A stretch of DNA of 64,000 nucleotides, from assembly GCA_963677885.1 (NCBI GenBank), contig OY782500.1, positions 4,774,001 through 4,838,000 of the forward strand, in the 5' to 3' direction. The stretch is from UBA1351 sp963677885 (lineage in GTDB: Bacteria; Bacillota; Clostridia; Lachnospirales; Vallitaleaceae). The position numbers were made by a program, and so were the translations under genes. The notes beneath the pieces are model-generated. The model searched no databases. It was not told the origin of the DNA and saw only the letters and a program-made list of their open reading frames with translations. Positions 63,127 through 64,000 of the stretch are shown piece by piece. Every line of letters starts with the position of its first letter. The stretch's first letter is position 1.

Positions 63127-63214
63127 AGTGCTAGTATTTAATCCTCTTATCCTTTATAATGTTATTAAGTCTACGCTAAGGTAGAATTTAATGAAGATTT
63201 ATAGGAGGTCAATC

Positions 63215-63628
63215 ATGGCAGGTTTTGATGAACTGATTGTAGCTAATGAGGAAAGTGGAATTAGCTTCGGTAACCATGAAGTTGAAGAGAAACAGAAACT
63301 AGAAGGATTTGAGCTTGAGGGAGACTTATACAAGGTTAAAACCCACAAACAAATCACGAGACTTGAAAAAAACGGAAGGTTGCTTTATGAATCAGTGCCT
63401 GGAACAACAGTTGAAGGGTTAAAGCTTGACAGCGATATCATGAATTTTAGTGTTGTCGGAAGTGCAGAAGATGCTCAGATTACTGTTGAACTTGAAGCGG
63501 ACCAAGATTATAAAGTATACATCAATCAGATTCAATTGGGTAAGGTAACATCCAACCTTGCTGGTAAGATCAGTTTTAGTGTTGATTTTGCTACAGGCAA
63601 ACAGGATGTTGAAATAAGAAAATTGTAG
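63215..63628 (+). CDS. Conserved-looking small protein between clpC and radA, unknown
   Basis: The start is ATG 63215 after TAGGAGG; 137 residues. I do not recognise the family. It is acidic, has no signal or membrane segment and appears beta-rich in its second half (VEGLKLDSDIMNFSVVGSAEDAQITVELE), which suggests a small beta-sandwich or carbohydrate-binding-like fold. A terminator follows. The position between clpC and radA is suggestive only. Confidence 0.7.
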   Translation: MAGFDELIVANEESGISFGNHEVEEKQKLEGFELEGDLYKVKTHKQITRLEKNGRLLYESVPGTTVEGLKLDSDIMNFSVVGSAEDAQITVELEADQDYKVYINQIQLGKVTSNLAGKISFSVDFATGKQDVEIRKL

Positions 63629-63642
63629 TATACAGGATTTAT

Positions 63643-63668
63643 GGGAAGCTTTTTGCTTCCCTTTTTTT
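63643..63668 (+). terminator. Rho-independent terminator upstream of radA
   Basis: GGGAAGC (63643-63649) pairs with GCTTCCC (63655-63661) across TTTTT, followed by seven T residues. It lies only 14 bases before the radA ATG, so radA may depend on partial read-through. Confidence 0.85.
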
Positions 63669-63681
63669 GTAGGAGAGAAGA

Positions 63682-64000
63682 ATGGCTAAGTCAAAAACAG
63701 TTTTTGTTTGTAATGAGTGTGGAAACGAGACCACCAAATGGATGGGCCAGTGTCCGGCCTGTAAAAACTGGAATACTCTTGTTGAAGAGACCAAGGTTGA
63801 TGCAAAAGCCCCATCAAAAAAAGTCAGTGGTAAACTTCACTATACTGAATCAAAGCCGGTGAAATTTCATGAAATCAAAACCAGTGAGGCTACTCGAATG
63901 GTTACTGGAATTGTTGAACTGGACCGTGTTTTAGGTGGTGGAATTGTTGAAGGAGCATTAATTCTAGTTGGTGGAGATCCAGGTATTGGTAAATCAACCC
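63682..64000 (+). CDS. radA: DNA repair protein RadA/Sms, 3'-truncated
   Basis: The start is ATG 63682 after AGGAGA; the reading frame is open to the end of the window (about 106 residues). It has the N-terminal C4 zinc finger CNECG...CPACKNW and, near the end, TGIVELDRVLGGGIVEGALILVGGDPGIGKST, the RecA-like Walker A. RadA aids branch migration in recombination repair. The rest lies outside the window. Confidence 0.93.
   Translation, partial: MAKSKTVFVCNECGNETTKWMGQCPACKNWNTLVEETKVDAKAPSKKVSGKLHYTESKPVKFHEIKTSEATRMVTGIVELDRVLGGGIVEGALILVGGDPGIGKST

Noticed and set aside
1..64000. CRISPR arrays, tRNA or rRNA genes, insertion sequences, prophage
   Set aside because: None seen: no regularly spaced repeats, no tRNA-like cloverleaf noticed and no transposase, integrase or phage structural ORF.

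Overview
The window looks like the chromosome of a strictly anaerobic, amino-acid-fermenting member of the Bacillota (Clostridia). Evidence: moderately low G+C; strong AGGAGG-type ribosome binding sites; a full lysine-fermentation operon; class III (anaerobic) ribonucleotide reductase; an mcsA-mcsB-clpC-radA neighbourhood; and YesN/YesM-type two-component genes. No rRNA, tRNA, CRISPR array, transposase or phage gene was seen. The species cannot be named from sequence alone.

Layout. 1-5.6 kb: the end of a transhydrogenase beta subunit, a GT2-GtrA / phosphodiester glycosidase / membrane protein operon, and a YyaL-type thioredoxin-fold protein. 5.6-9.3 kb: a copper module (CsoR box, copA fused in frame to a copZ-like domain, csoR), then a 0.66 kb gap with an apparently undescribed ~425-nt structured RNA that has its own promoter and terminator. 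9.3-16 kb: mutY, a GlpA-like oxidoreductase, an EamA transporter, and a patatin / MATE / SDR operon. 16-19.2 kb: a long hairpin element, then ccdA, a Met/Asp-rich TlpA-like lipoprotein and an MsrAB lipoprotein (extracytoplasmic methionine-sulfoxide repair). 19.3-21.6 kb: a YesN/YesM two-component pair.

21.6-31.2 kb holds the lysine-fermentation operon kce-kdd-kamA-(P-loop protein)-kamD-kamE-kat-like-atoD-atoA. It sits behind a lysine riboswitch whose P1 strand overlaps the terminator stem, so lysine is predicted to switch the operon ON. 31.2-34.4 kb: an oxidoreductase, an SRAP protein with an unknown partner, and a CoA-type Nudix hydrolase. 34.4-37.7 kb: a tight four-gene cluster (cytosolic solute-binding-like protein, Cys-rich GTPase, permease-less ABC ATPase, zinc-ribbon protein) that I cannot assign; it is the best candidate here for an undescribed system. 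37.7-40.6 kb: nrdD-nrdG behind a cobalamin riboswitch.

40.6-49.8 kb: c-di-GMP proteins (one GGDEF-EAL, one degenerate EAL, one PAS-GGDEF) around a fumarylacetoacetase-family gene and an eda-kdgK pair with a FadR-type operator and a nearby FadR-type regulator. 49.9-53.9 kb: nadA-nadB-nadC and aroK. 53.9-58 kb: another diguanylate cyclase, a CvfB-like S1 protein and an HMGL-like aldolase. 58.2-64 kb: a second CcdA, mcsA-mcsB-clpC (no ctsR), a small unknown protein and the start of radA.

Three intergenic regions (around 16.2, 22.1 and 47.4 kb) carry long imperfect hairpins of about 145-215 nt. They share architecture (long arms, 21-24 nt loop) but not obvious sequence. Coordinates and motif positions were read by eye; no database search was run.
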